Positions 39,731 to 46,617 of a stretch of 64,000 bases of DNA are shown here, piece by piece. The position numbers and the translations under genes are program-made. Each line of letters opens with the position of its first letter. Within the stretch, counting starts at the first letter, position 1. This DNA is from Rhizobium sp. PDO1-076 (GTDB lineage Bacteria > Pseudomonadota > Alphaproteobacteria > Rhizobiales > Rhizobiaceae), in contig NZ_AHZC01000408.1 of NCBI RefSeq assembly GCF_000247475.1, positions 29,905-93,904 of the forward strand. Direction: 5' to 3'. The notes below the pieces were generated by a model that saw only the letters and a list, made by a program, of their open reading frames with translations, was not told the DNA's origin and did not search any database.

Positions 39731-40201
39731 TCAGTTGACGCGGGCCTCGATCGCCTTCGGCACGGCGGCGGCGGATTCGGCGCTGATGGAGATCCGGCGC
39801 GGCTTCATGGCTTCGGGAATGTTGCGCAGCAGGTCGATGTGCAGAAGTCCGTTCTTCAGCGAAGCGGCTGTGACTTCGACATGATCTGCGAGCTGGAAGC
39901 GGCGCTCGAAGGCGCGCTTGGCAATGCCGCGATAGAGAAACTCCGTCGGCTCGCCGGTATCCTCCTCGGCCTTCTCACCTTTGACGGTCAGCACATGGGC
40001 ATGGGCTTCGATCGACAATTCGGCTTCATCGAAGCCGGCCACCGCCATGGTGATGCGATACAGGTTATCGCCAGTGCGCTCGATATTGTAGGGCGGGTAG
40101 CTCTGCGCCTGATCAGGCTGCGCAAGCGTATCCAACATTGTGAACAGACGATCGAAACCGACCGTGGAACGGTAGAGCGGGGAAAAATCGACGTGACGCA
40201 T
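39731..40201 (-). CDS. Small heat-shock protein (Hsp20/IbpA type)
   Basis: The 156-residue chaperone holds unfolded proteins in the cytoplasm. It shows the class A rhizobial pattern: N-terminal MRHVDFSPLYRSTVGFDRLFTMLD, the alpha-crystallin core (YPPYNIERTGDNLYRITMAVAGFDEAEL, FERRFQLADHVEVTAASLKNGLLHIDL) and a C-terminal extension ending in KAIEARVN with RRISI. Its leader contains a ROSE-like thermometer and an RpoH-like promoter, so expression should rise with heat both by transcription and by melting of the ribosome-binding site. Confidence 0.93.
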   Translation of the reverse strand: MRHVDFSPLYRSTVGFDRLFTMLDTLAQPDQAQSYPPYNIERTGDNLYRITMAVAGFDEAELSIEAHAHVLTVKGEKAEEDTGEPTEFLYRGIAKRAFERRFQLADHVEVTAASLKNGLLHIDLLRNIPEAMKPRRISISAESAAAVPKAIEARVN

Positions 40202-40298
40202 ATTGTCCTCCTTGGAAGCGACGTTGGCGTGTTTTCAATCTGTCAGCATCCCCTTGGGCCATGCTGGCAGCAACTTTCGGACCCTTGCGGCGTCCGTG
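40202..40298 (-). promoter_or_regulatory. ROSE-type RNA thermometer in the hsp20 leader
   Basis: Read on the minus strand, the last leader hairpin has the ROSE hallmark: TCGCT (40221-40217) pairs across a short CC-AA loop with the ribosome-binding site AAGGAGGA, four bases before the ATG. At least one further hairpin (CAGCAT / ATGCTG around 40244-40266) precedes it. The length fits the usual 60-110 nt ROSE leader. Heat response is inferred from the family. Confidence 0.75.
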
Positions 40299-40304
40299 AT
40301 GTCG

Positions 40305-40333
40305 ATGTGGGAAATGGCCTGCACGAATTCAAG
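40305..40333 (-). promoter_or_regulatory. RpoH-like promoter of hsp20
   Basis: CTTGAA (40333-40328) and CCACAT (40310-40305), spaced by 17 bp, resemble the alphaproteobacterial sigma-32 pattern CTTGAA-N17-CYTATNT; the -10 match is only partial. The predicted start near 40298 gives a leader that just contains the ROSE structure. Confidence 0.5.
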
Positions 40334-40471
40334 ATCAGCCGCGTTTCTGCCGATGAATTGCATGTGAACGGCGGGTTCAAGGCCGGTTCAGGCCCGGCGC
40401 CATAAAACGGCATCATCGGTTGTCTCAAACCCGATGCCGGGATTATCGCCCCTTCCATCCCGGCTGATCTC

Positions 40472-40512
40472 GCCGGAACCGCGCTCTCCCCTGAAGCGGT
40501 TCCGGCTTTTTT
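40472..40512 (+). terminator. Orphan plus-strand terminator, possibly of a small RNA
   Basis: GCCGGAACCGC / GCGGTTCCGGC form an 11-bp perfect stem with a 13-base loop and six T. No plus-strand gene lies upstream, since hsp20 is on the other strand. A second stem, GCCGGGA / TCCCGGC, lies just before it (about 40436-40464). This could be the end of an sRNA or of divergent noise transcription. Confidence 0.7.
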
Positions 40513-40544
40513 CTTTGACCTTTTCCGGTGGTCATCCTATCCCG

Positions 40545-41609
40545 ATGGCAACGACGAAATGCGCCCCGAACGGTCAGGCACTTGCAAGCATGGACGCCAT
40601 TCTTCACGCCACCCCTGGCAATCCTGTTCCCGGCCACCCCACGGTCGGTTTTTTCAACGGACACCGCGGCATCCAGCTGCGCTACGCCGTCTTTCGCAGT
40701 GACAGCCCCGAGATCAAGGGCACAGTGGTCCTGCTGCATGGCCGCAACGAAACCATCGAGAAGTATTTCGAGACGATCCGGGATCTGACATCCCGCGGCT
40801 ACTGGGTCGCGACATACGATTTCCGCGGCCAGGGCGGATCGCAACGGCTTCTCAAGGATCCGCGCAAAGGCCATATCAACCGCTTCAACGACTATGTCCG
40901 CGATCTGGAGATCTTCCTCGAACAGGTCGTACTACCCGACACCCGCCTGCCCTTTTTCGTCCTCGCCCATTCAACCGGCGGACTAATTGCGCTGAAGGCG
41001 GCACCGCGCCTGTCCAATCGCATCGAGCGCATGGTGCTGACGGCGCCTTTCGTCGGCCTTGGCGGTCAAAAGGCATCGCCGGAAAACATCTACCGCCTCT
41101 CGCGTCTGGCAAGCTGGACCGGCCTCGGTCACATCTGCCTGAACAGGGACGAACCGCGCAAGGATTTTGACGACAATCCCCTGACCAGCGATCCGACGCG
41201 CTTTGCCCGCAATCAGCGGCTCGTCATCGACCATCCGGAACTGTTTCTCGGACCGCCGACGGCGCGCTGGCTGTATGAGGCGCAAAAGACCATCAACCAG
41301 GTCCGCGACCCGCGCCACCTCGCCTCGATCACCGTGCCGACGGTGATCATCGCCCCCGGCAATGATCCGATCGTGCCCTTCCTCTATCAGGAAAAACTGT
41401 CGCAATATTTCCGCGCCGGCCAACTGGTCCCGGTGCCCGGCAGTCGACACGAGATCCTGCACGAACACGACCGCTACCGCACCCAGGCGCTGGCCGCCTT
41501 CTTCGCCTTTGTGCCCGGCGGCGAGCCGGACGAGGTGCGCGAGACACAACGCCTGACGGACGCAGACATGCCGAATGCCGGCATGAGCGACGCCGATATC
41601 GAAATCTGA
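40545..41609 (+). CDS. Alpha/beta hydrolase, lysophospholipase/monoglyceride-lipase-like
   Basis: The protein (354 residues from ATG 40545) has the hydrolase_4 pattern: VVLLHGRNETIEKYFETIRDL (oxyanion loop), YDFRGQGGSQR, the nucleophile Ser133 in LAHSTGG, the acid in APGNDPIVP and the His in SRHEILHEHD. It resembles PldB-type lysophospholipases; the substrate is unproved. No signal peptide is seen. The start is uncertain: ATG 40590 is an alternative, and anything earlier runs into the terminator at 40472. It converges with hisN, leaving only seven bases between stops. Confidence 0.85.
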   Translation: MATTKCAPNGQALASMDAILHATPGNPVPGHPTVGFFNGHRGIQLRYAVFRSDSPEIKGTVVLLHGRNETIEKYFETIRDLTSRGYWVATYDFRGQGGSQRLLKDPRKGHINRFNDYVRDLEIFLEQVVLPDTRLPFFVLAHSTGGLIALKAAPRLSNRIERMVLTAPFVGLGGQKASPENIYRLSRLASWTGLGHICLNRDEPRKDFDDNPLTSDPTRFARNQRLVIDHPELFLGPPTARWLYEAQKTINQVRDPRHLASITVPTVIIAPGNDPIVPFLYQEKLSQYFRAGQLVPVPGSRHEILHEHDRYRTQALAAFFAFVPGGEPDEVRETQRLTDADMPNAGMSDADIEI

Positions 41610-41616
41610 CGGGCGC

Positions 41617-42393
41617 TCAGCGCGCCTTGAGCATGGCCATCGCTTGGGCATGCACGGCCGGTGAACCGGCAGCGATGATCGAGCCGCCGTTTTCAGGTCG
41701 TCCGCCATCCCAGGTGGTGATCACCCCGCCGGCCTGCTCGATGATCGGGATCAGCGCGCCAACGTCATAGGGCTTCAGAACCGTCTCGATCACCAGATCG
41801 ACATGGCCCGCCGCCAGCAGGGCATAGGCGTAGCAATCGACCCCGTAGCGGAATAGCTTGACCGTGTCCTGCACGGCCTGAAAACGCTCGACCTCCCAGC
41901 CCTTGAACAGATGCGGCGACGTGGTGAACAGGATGGCATTGTCCAGGCTGCCGCAATCGCGGACCTTGATCTGCCGTTCGCCGTCCGGACCGCGATACCA
42001 GGATCGTTCGCCATCGGCGTAATAACGCTCGCCGGTGAACGGCTGGTCCATCAGCCCCATCACCGACCGGCCGTTTTCCTGGAAGCCGATCAGGGTTCCC
42101 CAGACCGGAACACCAGAGATGAAGGCGCGCGTCCCGTCGATCGGATCGATCACCCAGAGCTGATCGCTGTCCATGCGGATATTCTCATGCTCCTCGCCGA
42201 GAATGCCATGGGTCGGAAACGCGGCCTCGATCAATTGGCGGATCGCCGCTTCAGCCGCCTGGTCACCTTCCGTGACCGGATCGAACCCGCCCGCTTCCTT
42301 GTTAACGACGGACAGTCCTGAGCGAAACCGCGGAAGGGTCTCAGCTTTGGCTGCATCGGCAAGGCGGTCGAAAAAAGCACGATCAGGGCGCAT
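41617..42393 (-). CDS. hisN: Inositol-monophosphatase family, probable histidinol-phosphatase
   Basis: The 258-residue phosphatase has the metal-site motifs GEEHEN, WVIDPIDGTRAFISG and KPYDVGALIPIIEQAGG of the IMPase fold. The combination with FISGVPVWGTLIG and the YYADG region is closest to HisN-type histidinol phosphatases of actinobacteria and rhizobia, which remove phosphate from histidinol-phosphate. Another small-molecule phosphatase role cannot be excluded from sequence. No his genes are adjacent. Confidence 0.75.
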   Translation of the reverse strand: MRPDRAFFDRLADAAKAETLPRFRSGLSVVNKEAGGFDPVTEGDQAAEAAIRQLIEAAFPTHGILGEEHENIRMDSDQLWVIDPIDGTRAFISGVPVWGTLIGFQENGRSVMGLMDQPFTGERYYADGERSWYRGPDGERQIKVRDCGSLDNAILFTTSPHLFKGWEVERFQAVQDTVKLFRYGVDCYAYALLAAGHVDLVIETVLKPYDVGALIPIIEQAGGVITTWDGGRPENGGSIIAAGSPAVHAQAMAMLKAR

Positions 42394-42553
42394 GAAAACA
42401 TCCGTGGAACGAGGAATGGCGCGCCATTCTTAATGTGAGTTGATGGGAAAGAAAACCGGCAAGAACAACAACCGCCCGCAACCTTCAAGATCGATGCAAG
42501 CGCGACTAATTGCGTATTTTTTGGCCTTGCTTAAAAAAGTGACACTATTGATC

Positions 42554-42582
42554 TTGACAATGGTGCACTGCAAAAAGTATCT
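42554..42582 (+). promoter_or_regulatory. Sigma-70 type promoter of candidate sRNA
   Basis: CTTGACA (TTGACA at 42554-42559) and GTATCT (42577-42582) with exactly 17 bp between closely match the rhizobial CTTGAC-N17-CTATAT promoter. The predicted start is near 42588. Confidence 0.7.
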
Positions 42583-42587
42583 TTTGC

Positions 42588-42665
42588 CTACAGTCTTTGA
42601 CTGTAAATACCCTCCTTGGGTGTTTCCTCCCTAGACTTAGCCGCGCCCATGGCGCGGTTTTTTTT
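42588..42665 (+). ncRNA. Candidate small RNA with anti-Shine-Dalgarno loops
   Basis: A 78-nt transcript is framed by a good promoter and a strong terminator. Its first hairpin is TACAGTC-TTT-GACTGTA (42589-42605). Next ACCC-TCCTT-GGGT (42609-42621) shows CUCCU in the loop, followed by single-stranded CCTCCC (42626-42631), and then the terminator stem. C/U-rich anti-SD loops are the hallmark of several rhizobial trans-acting sRNAs such as the alpha-r14 group. No open frame of note is present. Family membership is a suggestion; the architecture is seen directly. Confidence 0.65.
42641..42665 (+). terminator. Terminator of the candidate sRNA
   Basis: CCGCGCC / GGCGCGG stem with a three-base CAT loop and eight T. 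It lies 17 bp from the end of the opposite-strand amidohydrolase gene. Confidence 0.9.
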
Positions 42666-42681
42666 GCCTGATGTGTGGGAT

Positions 42682-43557
42682 TTATTCGGCGGCCAAAGCC
42701 GTGTCGCCAGCATAGTCGGCAACATATTCAGCCATTTGCCCCATGAACAGGGCGAGCGAACCGGCAAGCGCGTCAAAGTCAGGCCGCTTGAGCAGCGTCG
42801 TCTCGTCGATATAGAGCGAGCGATTGATCTCGATCTGCAAGGCATGCAGCCCGCGTGCCGGACGGCCATAATGCTCGGTGATGAAACCGCCGGCGTAAGG
42901 CTTGTTACGCACCGCGGCAAAACCCAGGCCTTCCAGAAATTCGAGCGCTGCCTGGGAAAGCTCGGCCGAAGCACTGGTGCCATAGCGATCGCCGACGATG
43001 AAATCGGGCCGCATTCCGCTGCCGGCAACACGAATATTGCCCGGCATCGAATGGCAATCGATCAACACACCGAATCCGAAGCGTGCATGCGTGCGCGCAA
43101 TCAGCCGGCGCAGACAGGCATGATACGGCTTGTAACAGGCCTCGATCCGCTCAAGCGCCGTGGCAAGCGGCATGCGCCGCTCGTAGATTTCCATATTCTC
43201 CGCAACGATGCGCGGAACGGTGCCGAGCCCGCCGGCCACGCGCGCCGAATTGCTGTTGGCAAACGGCGGCAGCGGATCTGAGAACATCCGTGGATCGAGC
43301 TCGTAGGGCTCGCGGTTGACATCGACATAGGCGCGCGGGAAATGCGCCAACAGCAATGGCGCACCAAAAGAGGGTGCGGCCGAAAACAGCTCATCGACAT
43401 AGTGATCCTCGGACCGGCGAATCGCCAGTTCATCGAGTCGCGTCTCGTCGAGAAAGGAAACCGGATACTTACGGCCGCTATGGGGAGAGTTATACACAAA
43501 GGGGATGGACTGAACCTGGGGCTCGCGAACCTCGAACAGCTCGAAATCGCTTGTCAT
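42682..43557 (-). CDS. N-formylglutamate amidohydrolase family protein (second copy)
   Basis: The 291-residue protein is closer to classical HutG-like FGases than the copy at 281. It has the zinc-site NSPHSGRKYP (H26), RSEDHYVDELF, HFPRAYVDVNREPYELDP, LIDCHSMPG and LQIEINRSLYIDE. It would hydrolyse N-formyl-L-glutamate or a similar acyl amino acid. It is not in a hut operon; cpdR is divergent. Identity to the first copy is low by eye, so they are probably old paralogues rather than a recent duplication. Confidence 0.88.
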   Translation of the reverse strand: MTSDFELFEVREPQVQSIPFVYNSPHSGRKYPVSFLDETRLDELAIRRSEDHYVDELFSAAPSFGAPLLLAHFPRAYVDVNREPYELDPRMFSDPLPPFANSNSARVAGGLGTVPRIVAENMEIYERRMPLATALERIEACYKPYHACLRRLIARTHARFGFGVLIDCHSMPGNIRVAGSGMRPDFIVGDRYGTSASAELSQAALEFLEGLGFAAVRNKPYAGGFITEHYGRPARGLHALQIEINRSLYIDETTLLKRPDFDALAGSLALFMGQMAEYVADYAGDTALAAE

Positions 43558-43755
43558 TCCGTCCCCAGCGCCTCTTCTTTACCAAGTCACAAACTTGTTG
43601 CGTTCACCATGTTGCCAGCTGGCAGCTGCGAAGTCCATACTGCTGACAACGGCACTGTCGGCCCTCTTTTCGTTGTTCACGGGATCTTTACTCGGCACGA
43701 CCTAATGTCAGGGGCTGCGAGCCTTCCATGCAATTCCAGTGTAAGCGGTCCATAA

Positions 43756-44118
43756 ATGACTCAGAAAATCCTTCTCGCCGAAGATGACAACGACATGCGC
43801 CGGTTCCTGGTCAAGGCGTTGGAAAAGGCGGGCTACAAAGTATCCTCCTTCGACAACGGTGCCAGCGCCTATGACCGCCTGCGCGAAGAGCCCTTTTCGC
43901 TTCTCCTGACCGATATCGTCATGCCGGAAATGGACGGGATCGAACTGGCGCGCCGCGCCACCGAACTCGACCCTGACCTCAAGGTGATGTTCATCACCGG
44001 CTTTGCCGCCGTCGCGCTGAACGCCGATTCGAAGGCTCCGAAGGACGCCAAGGTTCTTTCCAAGCCTTTCCACCTTCGCGACCTCGTCGACGAAGTGAAC
44101 AAACTCCTTGCTGCGTAA
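43756..44118 (+). CDS. cpdR: Single-domain response regulator CpdR
   Basis: The 120-residue receiver-only protein matches CpdR, which in Caulobacter and Sinorhizobium directs ClpXP to polar sites and times proteolysis of cell-cycle factors. The unphosphorylated form is active. Acidic pocket DD (10-11), phospho-site D53 in LLLTDIVMPEMDG, the switch KVMFITGFAAVALNA and K107 region SKPFHLRDLVDEV are all present. It would be phosphorylated through CckA-ChpT. No strong ribosome-binding site is visible before ATG 43756. It precedes the tRNA-Val gene. Confidence 0.93.
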   Translation: MTQKILLAEDDNDMRRFLVKALEKAGYKVSSFDNGASAYDRLREEPFSLLLTDIVMPEMDGIELARRATELDPDLKVMFITGFAAVALNADSKAPKDAKVLSKPFHLRDLVDEVNKLLAA

Positions 44119-44169
44119 GGCCTGTCGAAGAGCTTGTAAAAAACTCTTCACAAAACTCCAAAAAGCCTA

Positions 44170-44199
44170 TTGACGGGCGCCGGGGTTTTGTGGTCTTAA
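44170..44199 (+). promoter_or_regulatory. Probable promoter of tRNA-Val
   Basis: TTGACG (44170-44175) and TCTTAA (44194-44199) with 18 bp between; the tRNA starts 14 bp further on. Confidence 0.55.
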
Positions 44200-44212
44200 G
44201 CCGCCATCGGAT

Positions 44213-44287
<75 letters not shown>

Positions 44288-44305
44288 TTCGAATTAAGAG
44301 AAATC

Positions 44306-44336
44306 AAGGGCTTGTCGGAAACGACAAGCCCTTTTT
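44306..44336 (+). terminator. Terminator after tRNA-Val
   Basis: Perfect 12-bp stem AAGGGCTTGTCG / CGACAAGCCCTT with a GAAA loop, then five T. Confidence 0.92.
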
Positions 44337-44835
44337 CCATTTGGGCCCATAGAACGCGCCGAGGCACGGGGCCGTGCTTTTAAGCACACCGAAGCCTGGA
44401 ATTTTCGTTTCGAAAAGAAACCGGATGGCGGTCGCGAAAGGGCGGCTCACTGCGAGCAGCTTGAACCAAGCCGCCGGCTCAACGCGCCGGAAAATGTCAC
44501 CGGCGCTTTCGCAACCGACCACGACGTCGCGATCTATCCGCAAGACAACAAAAAAGGCCGGGGCGAAATCGCACCGACCTTCCTCATTATCGCCTACTCA
44601 CCAGTGCCAGTACATCCGTGGTCAAAAGTCTAAGGCGACATCCAGACTGCGAGCGACAGAAACTTCCAGCGCTCATAAGCAGTCCGATGACGCTGATATA
44701 GGAGGGCATTGTGTCGGAAACAAGGTGAGGCTACCGAATCGTCGAGATTTTTTCCAACCACCCTTTCCTTGTTCCAATCGTGCCATAGTTACTGGTGTAG
44801 AGCGCGATTTTGCGCCACTTCAAGGAGTTGGGGAA
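44337..44835. other. Intergenic region after tRNA-Val
   Basis: About 500 bp contain no supported gene. Open frames here lack recognisable protein sequence. The only structure is a minus-strand terminator at 44550-44581 with no assigned gene. The last bases hold AAGGAG of the following small gene. Confidence 0.45.
44550..44581 (-). terminator. Orphan minus-strand terminator
   Basis: On the minus strand AAGGTCGG pairs with CCGGCCTT (one G-U), with extra pairing inside, followed by six T. No gene on the minus strand upstream of it is recognised; an unannotated sRNA or short gene between about 44585 and 44830 is possible. Confidence 0.6.
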
Positions 44836-45003
44836 TTGGGAACATCTGTTCTGATCAGCATCTTAATTACATTTCTGGTTATCGTTCTGGTCCTTTATCT
44901 GATTGGCATGCTGCCCGTTGATGCCCGCGCGAAGCAGATCGCCCGCATCGTCGTCATCATCATCGGCATCATCTCGATGCTGAAGTATCTGGCCGTATTC
45001 TGA
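44836..45003 (+). CDS. Small membrane protein (Thivi_2564-like), TTG start
   Basis: The 55-residue protein is nearly all hydrophobic, with two helices: TSVLISILITFLVIVLVLYLIGML and IARIVVIIIGIISMLKYLAVF, separated by a polar PVDARAKQ turn. It resembles the small Thivi_2564 family of two-helix membrane proteins of unknown role. The start is a TTG with AAGGAG at 44822-44827, eight bases upstream; no ATG is available nearby. A terminator-like hairpin follows. Confidence 0.65.
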   Translation: MGTSVLISILITFLVIVLVLYLIGMLPVDARAKQIARIVVIIIGIISMLKYLAVF

Positions 45004-45061
45004 CCGCAGGCTCCAACGGTGCCCCCGCAGCATTGGCGGGACGGCAAGAGCCAATGACTTC

Positions 45062-45093
45062 GAAAGGCTTACTGGAAACGGCAAGCCTTTTCG
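45062..45093 (+). terminator. Terminator after the small membrane protein gene
   Basis: AAAGGCTT / AAGCCTTT stem with an internal loop of about twelve bases and four T. Confidence 0.55.
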
Positions 45094-45159
45094 CTTTAGT
45101 CCGTCCGGGGAGCGCGCCCCGATCCCGCCGGCAAGACCTGGCCCAGGAGACCGGTGACG

Positions 45160-45582
45160 TCACTCGACCACCACCGTCACGTCATCGCCCACATAGACGA
45201 TCAGGTAGCCGCCCCGGCGCCGCGCCTCCCCCGCCCGCTGGCGCAACTCGCCGAAATAGGGTTCCTGCTGCCAGATTGCCGGATGCGCGGGATCGACCAG
45301 CACCGTCGTCTGCGGTCCCTGGACATAGATCATCATGTGACTGACGGCGGGATCCCAATGCGTCCCCAATAGCGGCTCGGTCCGCCAGAGACAGAGAAAA
45401 TCACGACAGGTCTGCGGCCGCGCCGCATAGCTCAGGCAGCCGCCGCCGGGCACGCAATGGCGACAGACTATATTCGCCGGTTTTTCCAATTCGTCGATAT
45501 CGGGCAGAATACAGCAGAGCGAACAACTGCCGCAGGCGCGTCCGACAACAACATCGGCGGCCGCATCCTCACCGGCAGCCAT
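45160..45582 (-). CDS. Cysteine-cluster protein (YkgJ-like)
   Basis: The 140-residue protein has nine cysteines in its first 64 residues (C17, C20, C23, C24, C40, C43, C49, C59, C64) in the order ACGSCSLCC, CRHC, GGGCLSYAARPQTCRDFLCLW. This matches zinc/iron-chelating YkgJ-like domains, whose biochemical role is unknown. The C-terminal half is a plain alpha/beta segment ending in IVYVGDDVTVVVE. It lies 24 bp downstream of the FAH-family gene on the same strand, so they are likely co-transcribed. Confidence 0.72.
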   Translation of the reverse strand: MAAGEDAAADVVVGRACGSCSLCCILPDIDELEKPANIVCRHCVPGGGCLSYAARPQTCRDFLCLWRTEPLLGTHWDPAVSHMMIYVQGPQTTVLVDPAHPAIWQQEPYFGELRQRAGEARRRGGYLIVYVGDDVTVVVE

Positions 45583-45606
45583 CAGCCGGCCGCTTTCGTC
45601 GCAACG

Positions 45607-46308
45607 TCACTCGGCCGGTCCGATCTTGATCTCGAGCGTCTCCAGCCCCTCGATCTCTCCGACCAGCACATCGCCCGCGACGACCGGTCCAACCCCGGAC
45701 GGCGTGCCGGTGTAAATCAGATCGCCCGGCGTCAGGTGATAGTAGCGCGACAGATGGCTGATCATCTCCGCAACCGACCAGATGAGATCGGTGAAATGTC
45801 CCACCTGCTTCGTCTCGCCATTGACCGCCAGCGCAATGCGTTGGGTGTCCGGCGTGAAGTCGGCCGCTTTCGTGATCGCGCTGATGATCGCCGAGCCCTC
45901 GAAGCCCTTGCCCATATCCCACGGACGTCCCTTGTCCTTGGCGACCTGCTGCAGGTCGCGACGGGTCATGTCGAGCCCGACCGCATAGCCGTAGACGATG
46001 CTCTCGGCGGCGTCTTCTGCAATCCGGAACGCCGGAGCCCCAATCGCAATCACCAACTCTATTTCGTGGTGACAATCACTGGTGCCCGGCGGATAAGGCA
46101 TGGTCGAACCATTGAGCAGCAGGCCGGTCGGCGGCTTGTTGAAATAGAACGGCGCCGTACGGTCGACCGCATTGCCCATTTCAGCCGCATGGGCTGCATA
46201 ATTGCGACCAACGCAGAAGATCCGGTGAACGGGGAACCCCTGGCTCTCGCCGATGACAGGGATGACTGGGGCAACAGGGACATCAAAAAGCGGTGCGGGA
46301 TGGGTCAC
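45607..46308 (-). CDS. Fumarylacetoacetate hydrolase family protein
   Basis: The 233-residue enzyme matches the FAH family subgroup of acylpyruvate hydrolases (fumarylpyruvate/acylpyruvase type). It has IFCVGRNYAAHAAEMGN, the metal-binding E-x-E of CHHEIELVI, the Asp of GYAVGLDMTRRDLQ, KGFEGSAIIS and YTGTPSGVGPV. It likely splits or decarboxylates small diketo acids. The start codon is GTG at 46308. The neighbouring cysteine-cluster gene gives no further clue to the substrate. Confidence 0.88.
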   Translation of the reverse strand: MTHPAPLFDVPVAPVIPVIGESQGFPVHRIFCVGRNYAAHAAEMGNAVDRTAPFYFNKPPTGLLLNGSTMPYPPGTSDCHHEIELVIAIGAPAFRIAEDAAESIVYGYAVGLDMTRRDLQQVAKDKGRPWDMGKGFEGSAIISAITKAADFTPDTQRIALAVNGETKQVGHFTDLIWSVAEMISHLSRYYHLTPGDLIYTGTPSGVGPVVAGDVLVGEIEGLETLEIKIGPAE

Positions 46309-46617
46309 GAATGGGCGCCTTGGGAGTTTGTACTATCGACGGCCGGCGGCGGAACCATCCGGCAACTCTGCCGGCGGAATTGATCACAGGATGACCTGTG
46401 CAGCAATGCCAACCATGCGACACGGTTTCACTTTCACCCAAATGGAGGAAGGCAGGGCCCCTTGGAAAAAGGGAACAAAATATGTAACAAACCTGTTGAT
46501 GCCGCGTTCCACAATTGCGCGGCGCACCATACAACGCCTCATCCGAGGTCGAAACGGACGCGCGAATACGCACCAGGGCAGCCCTCTGCCCGCCCAGAGA
46601 CTGAAAGGCTAGACAAC
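46309..46617. other. Intergenic region between divergent FAH-family and manC genes
   Basis: About 309 bp with no supported gene. I see no convincing promoter pair, repeat or hairpin. Open frames on both strands are short and of random composition. Confidence 0.4.

Noticed and set aside
44374..44835. N-terminal extension of the small membrane protein reading frame to 209 residues
   Set aside because: The extension is Ser/Arg-rich and random-looking, crosses the orphan terminator and has no ribosome-binding site, whereas the TTG at 44836 has one.
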